From Ashinkailepas kermadecensis (taxonomy: Eukaryota > Arthropoda > Thecostraca > Neolepadidae): a stretch of DNA of 64,000 bases. The position numbers were made by a program, and so were the translations under genes. Each line of letters opens with the position of its first letter. Positions within the stretch are counted from its first letter, which is position 1. Location: the NCBI GenBank assembly GCA_034440615.1, contig JAOTOM010005151.1:1037501-1101500 (forward strand). The letters are read 5' to 3'. Below the pieces are notes generated by a model that saw only the letters and a program-made list of their open reading frames with translations, searched no databases and was not told where the DNA came from. This document shows, piece by piece, positions 12,291 through 24,499 of the stretch.

Positions 12291-14198
12291 TTATTTATTA
12301 TGGCAGATGCACTACGCGTCCTATCGACCTCTACTATTTATTGAATGTTCGCTTATGCTTCATTCACCGTCATTTCCCCTGAATAGCACGTCTTTTGAGA
12401 GTCCGGAAGATTTAATTCTAGTTGGCGCCCACCGTAAGTGGTGTTGATTTCCACTGGGTTAATTTATTCGGAATTTTACTTCGTGCGTGACCCAGACTGC
12501 CAAGACCATTTTAGTGGTCATATGTTCATATTGAATGGGTTTTACCAAGGCGTAAAATTTTGTTGAAAAAATGCTAGCTAAAAACAGAAAAGTGCATTTC
12601 TCCTTCCATACGCTAAGACGATATATGAAAGAACATAGACATGTATGATAATCTACATATAACAAAAATCAAGACTTGCTATCGCATTCGAGCGTGACCT
12701 TTCTTGCCGAAACCACACGACTCCATAGCGGTTCAAATGGATCGTTCTGGGATCTGGGAGGCACTACCATCATATCATGTGAATAAAAATATGAATCATC
12801 AATCAAATATAATTATCATATAATATTCTAGCAGAGCTATCAGCGGCCTCTGGGTCAACAAAACAATCTACTTCCAACAAAATCATCTGAGTCATTCCAG
12901 TGTGATTCAAAGAAATCAGTCGATTGGTTGCATAGATACGAGGAGCGAAAAACTTGCACCCCTTCCATTAGCTCATGTTGAAAACTTGGTATCACAGTAT
13001 CACGGCAAGAACAATAATAATTGTCCTTCGACGGATTGGATTGATCCCAAAGTATGACCTGACAGCACAATGCCGACGCAAACCGACACCAGCCATCGTG
13101 TAATGCTACCTGCAATACAGCGGATAAATATTATTCGGAGTGAACCCCCTCCCCCTCAGCTCAACAAATGGTTTCATGATGCAGATCCAACTTTAATTAT
13201 CTTCTTACATCTATGCTTGGCATCTAAGTAGCGAGGCACCACGAGAGAAAGAAGGGGGCACCCCAGTGGCGGAGGTACCCTTCAGGCACCAGGTCCCCGG
13301 AAAAAATAATCCTGACTGCACCACTGACTGCACCACTGACTGCGTACTTCTCTCATCTGTATTTACTTACAAGTACATCCACGCAGCTGGTGGCTATTAT
13401 TGCACAGGATGTAGGTGAATAAATGAGTCAGCTGAATGGCAAAGGACGTAGGGATTAAAGACGTTGCGTTCTAGAGCACTGCAGCCAGTCGGCGCCGGCT
13501 CAATAGACTGAAACAAGGACAAGTAGGTATCAGGTCAAGGAATGGAAGGGTGCTGAGAAATCAAGGGCAAGGTTCGTCCACATAAATTATACAAAGAAAA
13601 GCAATGATGAATAGTGATGTGCTTGTTCGGATTCGTTCGTGCGTTGTCTTGATTGCTGGTTCACTCTCTTCGTATCATACTGAATCCAATTTCTATTGCG
13701 CTGTTTCATTTCTTGAGTGTAGGTTTTTCTAGGTGGTGAAAATTCTTATCGATGGCAGCACAGTTTTCAGGTTTTCAGGTTGATTGCAACAATAGATCAC
13801 GAGGCTGCAAAATTCGAGTGCTTTTTCGCCATGCTGCTTTTGCACTTCTTTTTGCCATTGAAGTAAACCTTGATTAAATATCAATTTTAATCCACACATG
13901 GCTCTCGCCGGGTGCCATTGATGTCATCACAAACTGCATGTGTGTACAGTATGCAGGTTGAAGAGCAAGCCTGCCAGATATAAATGCCCTGCCATATTTC
14001 ATTCTGCCAAAAAAGGGTTATTTTTTCAAGAGCGAGAGATATGTGTCTTTCCCTAGCGAACTCTTAACTCGAACTGATCAATAACTCGAACTGATCGAAC
14101 TGATCAGATCAATCACTTCACTATTGTTAAACGGCTTATTGACCAAGATCAAGGGATCAATGGTCATTGGGTCAGTGGCATTCTTTGCATCGATAAAG
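12286..14198. other. No gene recognised
   Basis: Unique sequence. A minus-strand frame at 12855-13115 (86 residues, Cys-rich) matches nothing I recognise. Minor tandem motifs: TGACTGCACCAC-like at 13310-13345 and AACTCGAACTGATC-like at 14065-14110. Confidence 0.35.
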
Positions 14199-14202
14199 AT
14201 AT

Positions 14203-14300
14203 TGTAACGAAGTTAGTGTCGGAACCCCTCTTTTAAATGCATTTGGTGCCGACGTGTCCAGACTCGACGAGTCCTGGAACTCGTCGAGTCCCAGAACTCG
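14203..14300 (+). other. Possible LTR-like left terminus (TGTAACGAAGTTA)
   Basis: ATATTGTAACGAAGTTA occurs here exactly as at the left end of the element at 20255, again preceded by ATAT. No matching right end (CTTCGYTACA) was found downstream, and the internal sequence is not obviously the same. An 11-bp perfect hairpin (14262-14272 with 14279-14289, 6-nt loop) lies just inside. Could be a truncated copy or a chance match. Confidence 0.3.
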
Positions 14301-16419
14301 ACGATCCGTTCCCACCGAACGACCGGCTGGCCAGTCGAGGCTGTGACATAGCGCCACGACACAGTCGGGTGTCATTATGGTGACACCCGTGTTAACAATG
14401 TACCATGCGGTGCATATAGGACAGGGGAGCTGGTCCGAAGTGCGATGACCGGACGCCTCCCTTCGCTGCACGGTGCTTCTGCCAAAGGCACTCTCGACTA
14501 ATGACAGTCCGAGAGCTCTGCTCCTCCCCAGGTGTGGCCGGTACCCTCTCGCGCGCGCCACTGGCCCTGGTCCGGCATTCGTCACGGGGGAGTCCAAGAG
14601 GCCAGATGTGGGCGAGAGACAGAGGTGAGCAGAAGGGCAGACGTTGAGCGGTTGACTGTTGCTGATGCCTGGTGGTGTGGAGGCACGAACTTAATACGGA
14701 GCGCGCTGGCGTTGGCTTTTGTTGGTTTTCAGGTAACTGTTGAAACTGATGCACAAGTGTCGCTGCTTGATTAACTAAACAGCCCGAACAACATACCGGC
14801 ATTAACGGCCTTGGTATTTTGGAAGCTGTGGATGGAGAGAAGTTTACGAATCTAAAACCAATTATCGTGAAACATAGCGAACACTAGACTGTCTTCCAAG
14901 GCAAACTGAGACTTGCTTACAGTATACAATTAACACACGCACTTGGTGCAATTCTGAACATGCCTGATCATCTGTACAAACACCGAAAGCGCCCTCTGAA
15001 ACACCGGGAAAATCTCTATGCTTTGAAATGAAATTGTGAAGGTTCGAAATCCGACTGCCACCGGGGATTTTTCGCAGATCAGTGGTAGCACATGCTTTTG
15101 TGACCTTAGGAATGGAAATGGACCAAACACACCACCTGGTAACTGTCAGATGGGATCAATGGTGAAGTTCACAAAATGGCAAACGACCTGCTGAAGTGTT
15201 CGAAACGGAATTAATCACAGTATGATCTCGCACTTATTCTTTAAGGCAGCTGTCAAATTGATGTGAGCCCAGCTTTAGACAATATCGGCCGAATCAGTCC
15301 AATCGTTTTAGACGACCATGCAAAATCGAGATGGTCAACTGGACTTTCCTCCTACAGCAGGGACCAGAGGTGCGGATTCGCGACGCATGCACCACGGTCG
15401 CGTCGTGTCACACCGGCCGCGCGAGTGTCGGAGTCGACGCGCGTCGGCGCCGAAGGGGACGCTCAGGTGCGTCCGTCGGAGTCGGCGTCAGTGTCGCGGA
15501 CGGCTGGCGGCTGGCGGTGTGGCGGCGGAGATCGTCGGCTCTGCCCCGGGAGCGCCGTCGGCTGAGGAGACCACCCCGGCCACCATCAGGTCAGGAGACT
15601 ACCCCGGCCGTCGTGAGGTGAGAGACTACCCCGGTCGCCGTCAGATGCGGAGGCTTGTAACCGCATTACAGCCGGTCTTCGGCGAACACGTGAAAGATAC
15701 TGGAAATCAGGGTCAGCAGTAGCCGACAGCAACGACAACGACAAACACCTTGCGTTACTAAGGAGTGAAAATACGGCACAAAACAGCACTTGCAGACCAA
15801 CTGTGGACGAGCCATGGGTTGGGCGCACCGTGTGGCAGCAGCAGCTGTGTCGTAAATACGGACATGCTGCCCAACAGCCCGCTACGATCATTTTAGTTCA
15901 CCCTACACAGTGTGAAGATACATGTGAAGATGCATCGCTTAGAAGATAATTGAGTGATCTTTAATCGCACGCAGGGATGTATGCGCGGTCTAAGCTTTTG
16001 GAAACGCATTTGGAATAGAGTCTTGCCATCGAACACCTGCATAGCTGCCGTTAAGATTATTTGAAGCCGGAAGGGACAGTTGTGCACTGTCTCCGACAGT
16101 TCATATGTCGATAACGGTTCGAGTCACTTATAACTTGAAAAATGTGGTGTACTCTTCAGCACCAAGTGATGGACAATACATAAATTGATCCTTGTGGCAA
16201 TTAAGATCAGGCTAATCTCGCGTTGCAAAGGAAATGTCTGGCCTTTTCACTGGAAAATTCCAGGGACAAGGATAGCGTGCATGATAGACAAGCGGTTCCA
16301 AAATATAGCCCAGGATAAAGCATTTCATTATTACCCCGCCAGAAAAAACAACAATAATGAGTTCAGAATGTAAACACTTGGTGCTAGCAAAATGCTAAAA
16401 CAAGAAACAGTTTACTCCG
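14300..16419. other. No gene recognised; two CpG-rich patches
   Basis: CpG-dense stretches at about 14400-14720 and 15360-15660 stand out from AT-richer surroundings. Overlapping frames there have no recognisable domain; GC richness removes stops. CpG-island-like sequence is possible, but no adjoining gene is visible. Confidence 0.35.
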
Positions 16420-17348
16420 TTAACACGCGCCCTGGAGGGCCTCTGAAAATTACGCGCACTGGAGGGGGGGGCGGATTCCGCCCCCCTAAGATCTCGGCTC
16501 CTAGTGAAGCTAGAGGAACGAAATTCGCAGCGTGGATGGGTACGGTAATGAACTCTATTGTGTGCAAATTTCATGACCTTAGGTCAATATGTTCAAGGTC
16601 AAATGAGGTCAAATGAGCAAAATTTTCTGGTATTACGTGGCTTGACTTGTCATCTTTATGGATCGCTGTGATTGTGTTTAAATGCTCCAAAATGGGCATC
16701 AATGATGTTTTGGACATTACTAATGATGCAATGCAGATGCTAGACCCAACATTTGACCTCAGGTCACCTATATAACACCACTTTATCAGGTCAGTTACCT
16801 GTTCCAGTTACCGGAACCGGGCCGCCCGCCCGACTGCTCCGTCGGGCAGCTCGGAGCAATCGGCTTCGTGAAGAAAGGAGTGAAGTACATGAATAAAGTA
16901 TGGAAACGCAATGACAAACAGTACAAATGACAAACAGTAGTGTATTTATGACAACATTCCAGTTGATCAAGTTTGGTTCCATTAACCTGTCATGAACTTG
17001 ACCTGACTTGACCTCGGTGACCTAACATGGCCTTGAAACTATAAAGCATATCAATATACATCAAACAAGTCGCTAGTGTTGCCAAGAACACTTCCCTTTT
17101 GCGAATATACGGGAAGCGCATCAGCGCCGATTTTTGTGGTTTGGCGCTATTATTTTTTTTTACTTTAACGGCCCCTAACTGGACATTTTTTCGGCCGATT
17201 TCCATTTTTCTTGCTTTAAACGACGCGCCGGTCACTTCTAAGCAGGTACGCAGAAAATCGCGTATATCGACGGGTAAAATCTGCAGTTATTTACGAAAAA
17301 TCGGAGGGGTGGGCGGATTTCGCCCCCCCCCTCCAGTGCGCGTGTTAA
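16420..17348 (+). mobile_element. TTAA-flanked TIR element, copy 1
   Basis: The ends read TTAA-CACGCGCCCTGGAGGG at the left and, in reverse complement, TTAA-CACGCGCACTGGAGGG at the right. A TTAA target with short TIRs is known for piggyBac and Kolobok transposons. A second subterminal GCGCACTGGAGGG lies inside the left end, and G- or C-runs follow both TIRs. The inverse copy at 58733-59637 shares the whole layout, including the internal palindrome CCCGACTGCTCCGTCGGGC and runs of AGGTCA/TGACCT. No transposase frame, so it is a non-autonomous element of about 0.93 kb. Confidence 0.75.
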
Positions 17349-17946
17349 ACTGCTTTCAAAGCGATCTAAAGAAAACTGAGCTCGGGCCTCTAATGTGGGA
17401 TTACACGATCATATTCAATCCAATGCGTAGCGAAGTTAAGATGGTCCTGCTGTGTTCACTCGACTGTGCCATGGAAGTTACCAGCTATATTAACTGTGTG
17501 GTGATTACGGATAGGTCCTAAGTGATATATGCTGCTTTTTACCAAAATGTTACCATTCTATATGGGCGGATTATCTACAACGTCGATTGCAGCAACTAAT
17601 CCGCTTTTCTGAAAAGTTCGGACATTCCTTTGGGTGCACTCCAAGGAACATAGCCACATAGCTGGAAAATTACCAACACGGCTGGCTTTCCTAATGTGCA
17701 CTATATGCTGATATTTTGGATAAAGTTCATGTTGCAAAGTATGCAAACGGATGCGGATTGAAGGCAACGTGATGTTGCCGCCGCCAAAAATGGTGTTGCA
17801 GCTTCAATACTTGCCATTCTACTCCATCATCCATGTTATTAATAATTCAGATATGCCGACAATTATGCGATGCACACCAGTCATCACACAGGCGTAGACT
17901 ACCTGCATATTTTCATTCCATAGATATTTCTGGTGCCATGCATATG

Positions 17947-17947
<1 letters not shown>
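17349..17947. other. No gene recognised
   Basis: Unique sequence between the TTAA element and a GT microsatellite. Confidence 0.4.

Positions 17948-17998
<51 letters not shown>
17948..17998. repeat. (GT)n microsatellite
   Basis: About 50 bp of GT with a short GCGCGC interruption. Confidence 0.97.
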
Positions 17999-18904
17999 AG
18001 GTGTGTGCGCAGTTGTGTAAGGCATACGTACAGTGTGTAAGTGACTTGCAGAATCGTCGGTCAGCACTCAATAGTCCAAGAAATAATTGCTCAAGTAAGA
18101 TGTTTGATCGTGAGAAATCAGACCACAAATCACAAACTTCAGCAATCAAAAACGTGTTAGTCTACCTGCACTGCCCTATGAACCAATTTGTTCTGAAAAG
18201 ATGTCTATCGATACTAAACAAGCAACTTTTAACTACACTCGTAATTACTGGTTACATTTCATCGTGTCTACAGTTATTGGTTACATTCGATGCGATTCAG
18301 GAGGCGATATGCCAGACCGCATTGGTTCGACATTTCTGTGACAATGTTTGACACCTAACAATTTTCGTTTAGGTGCAAACGCCTATTATCGCAATTTTGG
18401 AGGTGCCATTTTTTAAAACTAAAAAGACGTGCCAATTGCCAGACATACCGAGCTATGGTCATTTCCCAGTTATCAATCCACGAAATGGCAGATACTGTGC
18501 CAGAATCCAGCCTCCAGCTAATTCAAAGCTCAATGGGTCTACAATACTTGTCAAGCGAACGGACTGTTACGAAAATATGGCTATTTGAAGCTGAATATGG
18601 CTTGCCCAGCCGGCTAGATAAAGACTTTGCAACGGCAAAAAACTGAAGATATGATCTTTTACGTTATTTCTTGCTATGCAACGTCAATACGCGTAATATT
18701 GAATGCCAATGCTGAGAAGATGAATTCCCGCCGACTGTTTCCCTGCGCCGGAGGCTATGCGCTTAGTGTTCTGACCCGGATGAGTTCCGATAAATCAATG
18801 AATGCTCGAATATTTGAATTGAATACTAGAGTTTAACGACAGGTGAACATCCCGGAAATCAAAGCCATCGTCGATCTGTATATGCAAACATACGTGCCGT
18901 CGAA

Positions 18905-19030
18905 CGCAAACACCGGGGGCGGATACTCCAGGGTTAGGGTGTTCGCCTCCCAACCGAAAGGTTGTGGGTTCAAGTCTTGCCTGTCGGTGCTCCCCGCGCG
19001 CGACCAGTCGATGCGAGAGATGTCGACGCT
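18905..19030 (+). repeat. tRNA-Gly(CCC)-like SINE or tRNA relic
   Basis: An A-box-like stretch (CCAGGGTTAGGGTGTTCG) is followed by an anticodon arm with loop CTCCCAA (U33-equivalent T, anticodon CCC), then a B-box-like GGGTTCAAGTC. T-arm pairing is poor and there is no clean acceptor stem, so it is not a functional tRNA. It continues into unrelated sequence, as tRNA-derived SINEs do. A minus-strand frame across it is incidental. Confidence 0.45.
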
Positions 19031-20250
19031 ATATGACCGGAGCAGTTGAAGCGTCGTAAAAATAACAGACAACTGGCCAGAACGCAACTGCTTGTCGGAA
19101 TGTTGTGTGGTGTGCAATACACAGCAGAACGAGACTAACAGGTAGTGTGGTGGGGCATCCACATTGATTTTCGATTTCTTATACTGATCTCAATGTGAAC
19201 ATTCTGCATTGATGAGCTAGATATCACAGAAGTTATTTCATGATTCGAGTAACTTGTCCACTCTACCGGGTGGTTGGCAGCGACTTCCAAAGTCTCGTCG
19301 GCCAAGAAGTCATCTGGTCTACAGGAAACTGGCATATGCTCTCGTGATTGCCAGGCGTGCAGCGAACTTTGGCGAAGGAGAGTTTCATAGCGGGGGCGAA
19401 GGCGAGCGAGTTTTATTGGTCTGTTCTGACGCCGACCCCGGCTCTGACCGCAATTTTGTAATTTCCTCCGTGCTTGCCTTGTGCTTAGACTATACTACAG
19501 GCGCCCAGCGGTTTCAGAGCAAATGACCTCGAGCTGAAATTCACCATAATTCAACCACATATAAATGTGAAGCTTCTCGAGGAATCACTGCTTGCATATG
19601 CCAAGCCACACATATTACTACCATGCGCGGACGATGAATTGCCCGGGATTTCATCACTCGGGCGTGCTGTGTAGCTGAGAAGACGCTCATAATTCTGAGC
19701 ACCAGGATTATGCTGATTCAGAGGTACGTGAAAACCGCAGATACAGATGTACACGAAGCTTTGACGCGTGCAGATGGAAATGATCGCGGAGTTTTGCCAC
19801 GTACAGATGTAGAGGCTGACGGAGGTTTGCAGCGTGCCGACGCGTAGGTGGACATAATTACACGACGCCAGGTGCTGCTTGTGATTGCGCCATGTATAAG
19901 CCGTGATCTTCGCTCCTAATACTCAGGGACCACGACGCTACTGGTACTATCCGGTGTACCAGCGTCGAAAGAGTTCACTTCCTTTCATTTATTACACATT
20001 GAGTCTTCATGATATATGACTGAACGCCAACTTATGTCACGTACGATAATAGAAGGCATCAACAGGGAGCCAGTTGTCATATTCATGAGCATATCATGAC
20101 CATCGTCTCTGTGGCCGCACCAATGTATAGCTACATCCCCTTACTGAGCAGCCTTGCTCATTGATGCTGTTTTACTTTTGCTTCAAGAAGCCCGAGCTAG
20201 TTTGATGTGGCATAGCAGAAGCCAATTCCAGTGAGCAGCAGCTCCAAATC
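19031..20250. other. No gene recognised
   Basis: Unique sequence of mixed composition; no repeat structure or coding frame could be supported. Confidence 0.4.
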
Positions 20251-20254
20251 ATAT

Positions 20255-22407
20255 TGTAACGAAGTTATTTTCTATGCCCGGCATCTCACTTATGTCTGGG
20301 CAAACTTCTTGGGGCTACGTGAATAGTACTACGGACCTCGCGTTTACGATATTAAAAACCCGGTTATGTTTTAATAGCTCTTTACCACAATTCCAAGAGC
20401 TCCGATCCAAACATCTCTTGACAGACACCACACAATCCAGCACTTATATTCGTGCCATTAATAAGCAGAAACATGGCGACAGTAATTCAGGTTCAATAGT
20501 GCAGCGGTGATAGTCAAATTAGTACAATAGCCTCTTTCAGCGACAGGCAGCTTCAATCAAGCTCGACAGACGACAATTCACTAGGCCATCCCACATCTTG
20601 ATATACAACCACTCATTGGCCAACATACATCTCAATTGCCACATCTCCATACGTTAGTTCTCTGGCCACCATACATATCAGCGTTCATTTCATAGCAACT
20701 CAACATTCACAGGGCCACCATACATCTTGATAGTCACCATACATCTTATCAGTCACATCTTCATACATCATCTCAACCTCTTGTTGAACGTCCAACCATT
20801 CAATGAGGCATTAGTGTTCACATCAACATACAATTCAACCTCCACACCGACCGGTCTTCAGTCACGCTACACGTTCAAGTATTCAAACAGCTACATCTCA
20901 ATAGACAACCAACGACTCTCAGTCAGAGTCATACGAACCTCCAATATCGAAGAACTGGACAGGGTCGGCCACCGGCCGCCCTGTCCCGCTGAGCTCCGTC
21001 CCACGACTCCTCCCCAGAGCCCTCGGCTCCGCGCCAGCTAAACTCGACAGCCAACGCCCATGGCACCGAGCCAGGCAATCACCTCACCTAGCCCGCGATA
21101 CGTCATATGTGAGAGTTTACGCCCCCTATCCAGTGGGGTTTGCTCATCCCCTGATATCACCAGAGCACGTGACTTCCGCGTCGCATCGGAGAGCGTCGGT
21201 CGTACGGCCCGGAACAATCGTGAACAATGCTCGTACTCGGTGACCTTTACTGCAACGGCGGGCGCGCCGTCTCTCTGAGACATCAGAGACATTCCCAGAG
21301 CTCTGGTAGCAACCAGAGCTTCGGCCGGCTCGTGGGAACTGTGCTGTTCTCGGCACAATTCGCCGGCAGCGCGCTGCGGCCTGGCGTCTGACACCACAGC
21401 TGCTGAGCTCAGCATGCACACAGGCAGCTGGAAGGTCGGGGCGACACAGTGCCTGACAATAGCGACACATGACTACAGCTTAGCTCACGGACAGCTGGCA
21501 TCTGACATTCACAGACACAGTAACATTCATCCAGCAGTCACCCATTATTATGTCACCATTACATTCATAATCCATACATACATCTGTCCTCACGTACCTG
21601 TCCTTACATGCATCCAAGACTTAAACGTACACTTGTGTGTGTACATGACTAAGAGATGACAGGTGTATAGATGAGTGGTATGTATGACTGTGATATGACA
21701 GGCCTAGGTCACTGTGGCGATCTTACGTCGTTACCGTCTCGAGTGCAGGGTGTATGTGTGGGATGACAGGTATGACAGATGTCATGCCCCGTGGCCAATG
21801 TTAGGACATTGGCACCGTGGCCAATGTTAGGACATCACAGACACATTCGACATCATACACACTTGACATCACAGATGCACTGACACCACAAACATCACGG
21901 ACCTGACATCGCAGACATATCTGATATCACAGAATTACCTAATATCACAGACACACCTACCATTGGCCACGGGGCATGACATCTGTCATACCTGTCATCC
22001 CACACATACACCCTGCACTCGAGACGGTAACGACGTAAGATCGCCACAGTGACCTAGGCCTGTCATATCACAGTCATACATACCACTCATCTATGCACCT
22101 GTCATCTCTTAGTCATGTACACACACCTGCCCGACTATGGTTCTCAGAATAGACTCGCTGACATCTCCTATCGAGGTAACGTCGTCAGACGGCGGCAGTA
22201 CCGGTCCAGATATCTGTGCACCTTGGCCGGAAGAGGGAACGGGGGAGAATACAGTCCACTGGCCTCGCCGGCGGACGTGGCAGTGCCGACATAAGCAGTT
22301 AGACAGATCGGTCTAGACCCTGGCCCCGTATGATTCCTGTCGCGACGAACAGTGGGGAGGGGCTAAATTTCTGAAATCAAAGTGCTCCCACAACCAGCTT
22401 CGCTACA
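20255..22407. mobile_element. LTR-like element bounded by TGTAACGAAG ... CTTCGCTACA
   Basis: The ends are inverted complements over 10 bp with one mismatch (TGTAACGAAG and the reverse complement TGTAGCGAAG). They begin TG and end CA as retroviral-type LTRs do. The flanks are ATAT on both sides (20251-20254 and 22408-22411), a candidate 4-bp duplication, though AT-rich and weak. At 2153 bp with no gag, pol or reverse-transcriptase frame, it could be a long solo LTR, a non-coding LTR derivative or a TIR element. Internally it has degenerate CCACCATACATC-type repeats (20585-20830), a CpG-rich middle (20940-21450) and a large inverted repeat (21635-22126). Confidence 0.5.
21635..22126. repeat. 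Large inverted repeat, about 166-bp arms
   Basis: The left arm 21635-21800 and right arm 21961-22126 are reverse complements with one visible mismatch (GGTGTATAG against GGTGCATAG). The spacer of about 160 bp contains GACATCACAG-type short repeats. The near identity suggests a recent inverted duplication; a transcript would fold into a long hairpin. Confidence 0.9.
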
Positions 22408-22411
22408 ATAT

Positions 22412-23300
22412 ACATACTTAGCAGTTTCTGCGAGTAATTTTGTAACGTGGATTATGCGTGTGTGCTATTTGGTCTTCCGAGGCGAACGTAATTATAACAA
22501 AAAAAATTGTTCCTGGCGACAGATACAATGCAACTAAACTGAAACGCAGTATGCACCTGTATTACATTTTATCATTCTATTATCTGAGCAATATGTTCAA
22601 ACTTCTCACAGAGTCCAAATACTTCCGACAATTTACACAGTTCAATAAGTTCATGCAGTTCAAAGCTGTCAAATAAGGGGCGGCGTTGACTCAGGTCCAC
22701 CGAACGCCCCAGTCCCGAGTGTCCATTGTCTGGTGCCGTACACATTCTGATGCTGATGCTCTGCTTAACGTGCATGGTGCGAAACGTGATGCGCAACTAG
22801 TGCCTTAACCAACCCTGTCCGGCCGACGAGCATTGCCGACCTCGTCCGGGTTACGACCACCCCCGACCTCGTCCGGGCACAGATCATTCTGCGTGTCGTG
22901 CGAGAGGAGTTTTGCTTTAACTTGATTCTTGCATGTGGCGCGGGAGCTGCTGCTTCCGCCCGGAATCCTGATCCGTACACAAACATGGTCGCCTGCACGA
23001 CAGACGCACGTTAGAAGACCAAACTGAACCGCTGTCCCTTTTATTCACCTTTGATGACTCAATAGCGGCCTCAATTGCTGGGGATTGGCGTCTCATATGC
23101 GGGTTAAAAGTATTTGGCGGCGTTATAGTCGTGTTTGATTTTTTAATCTGACTACCCCATTGAGCAAGTTAATTATCTTGTGATGTTTTTGTATAGACTA
23201 TTGTACACAACCTATAATGTCCAACTCACGTACTAATTACATACACACAGACGAAGACACAAACATAGACATACACATCCATACATACACACCAAAACAC
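22412..23300. other. No gene recognised
   Basis: Unique sequence. CGACCTCGTCCGGG occurs twice near 22840-22876; otherwise no structure was seen. Confidence 0.4.
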
Positions 23301-23303
23301 ACA

Positions 23304-23307
<4 letters not shown>

Positions 23308-23372
<65 letters not shown>
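23308..23372. repeat. Compound (TA)n-(GT)n microsatellite
   Basis: About 46 bp of TA followed by about 18 bp of GT. Confidence 0.97.
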
Positions 23373-23373
<1 letters not shown>

Positions 23374-23399
23374 GTGTGTGTATGAATATACAGACATAA

Positions 23400-24100
23400 T
23401 CTTCACCGGAATCCATTTGATGTGCGCAATGTCTTCACACGTTACTCTTGTTTCTACCAACCTCAGCACCGAAACATCACAAGAGCTGTACTGTAAGCAG
23501 GCCACATTAAGTGTGTTTGCATGCTGCTATATTTATTATCTAATGTAATCCGGATCATTTGCAACCGTCATGTTGGCTTGCTGAGGTGTGATACCTTACA
23601 TGATTGTGAAGCTTTCTAATAGCCACCCGCTGTATAAGCTTACCTACTGTCTGCTTTTTTGTGTGTGCTATTGTGCTCTCACGCAACGCGTGGAGCATGT
23701 GTCACCATGCCTCAGCTTTTGCCAGCCTCTCTTCGCTCTCCATTAGGGTTTCCTGATAGGTTGGCTTGAAATGGGCCCACAGCGACCTTTTTGCGCTCAC
23801 ACCAGATTGGGATCATTTTTTAATTCTGGCCCCAGGTCGTAAAGGAAGGACGTAACACTAAGACGCCGCTGCGGTGCTGCTGACTTTATCTCTGAAGCTC
23901 TGACATTTATGCGCTATCTAAATGATATTTATATCATGTCTGTTATTTGTTATATCTTGCGTTGATAAAACACCTATCGTGATAGCCTCCTTGATTTTGG
24001 TAGTTTGAGTCAAACAGTAAACCCGGTGTATGCCATGCAATCCACCGACTTAAGCGCGGAAGCCATCACTGGGAAGAACCTTTATTTCATGCAAACTGAG
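23400..24100. other. No gene recognised
   Basis: Unique sequence; nothing supported. Confidence 0.4.
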
Positions 24101-24101
24101 T

Positions 24102-24341
24102 TTAGTTAGTTATTTGGCCTTTGTAGTGCTTCGACCATTCTTGACCATTCGCGCTCATGCATACTGAGCTTATTGTAGCCAATAAACTCAGTACGAGTCT
24201 CAGTCCGCTTGATACGAGAAGCATTGTTTCTGTTTTATCCGCGTTGATTAGGACAAAATCGTTAATCTGAGGTTCAATATCCAAAACTTGATTTACGCGG
24301 CGATTTGTTTCGTTGCAACCAATTTCATCTGCATACATCAT
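24102..24341 (-). pseudogene. Non-LTR reverse transcriptase relic
   Basis: The translation begins with MYADEIG, resembling the catalytic YADD motif with the second Asp replaced by Glu. About 27 residues later comes INADKTETMLL, the segment that follows the catalytic loop in many non-LTR retrotransposon polymerases. The motif order and spacing fit that family. After about residue 48 the likeness fades. No other polymerase motif is visible around it, so it is at most a short decayed fragment. It is distinct from the element at 41.8-44.7 kb, whose equivalent motif is FADD. A chance match cannot be excluded. Confidence 0.45.
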
Positions 24342-24499
24342 GCAAAGTTAATTTATGGTAAGGCTTCTGAAATGAAAACGAATCTGAATGAATCATGCTG
24401 ACATCTCAAATGTGGAAATGTCATCAAACATACCAGCTTTGTGAAATGCCTGCGATGTAATTGCGCTGATGAGATTGGCACCAACTGTTGAATTGCCTC

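Noticed and set aside
12855..13115. Cys-rich 86-residue minus frame as a secreted peptide
   Set aside because: No signal peptide, no recognisable cysteine spacing and no splice context; length is within chance.
15850..15910. Right end for the LTR-like terminus at 14203
   Set aside because: CCCGCTACGATCAT is only a partial match to the expected CTTCGCTACA and has no ATAT flank.
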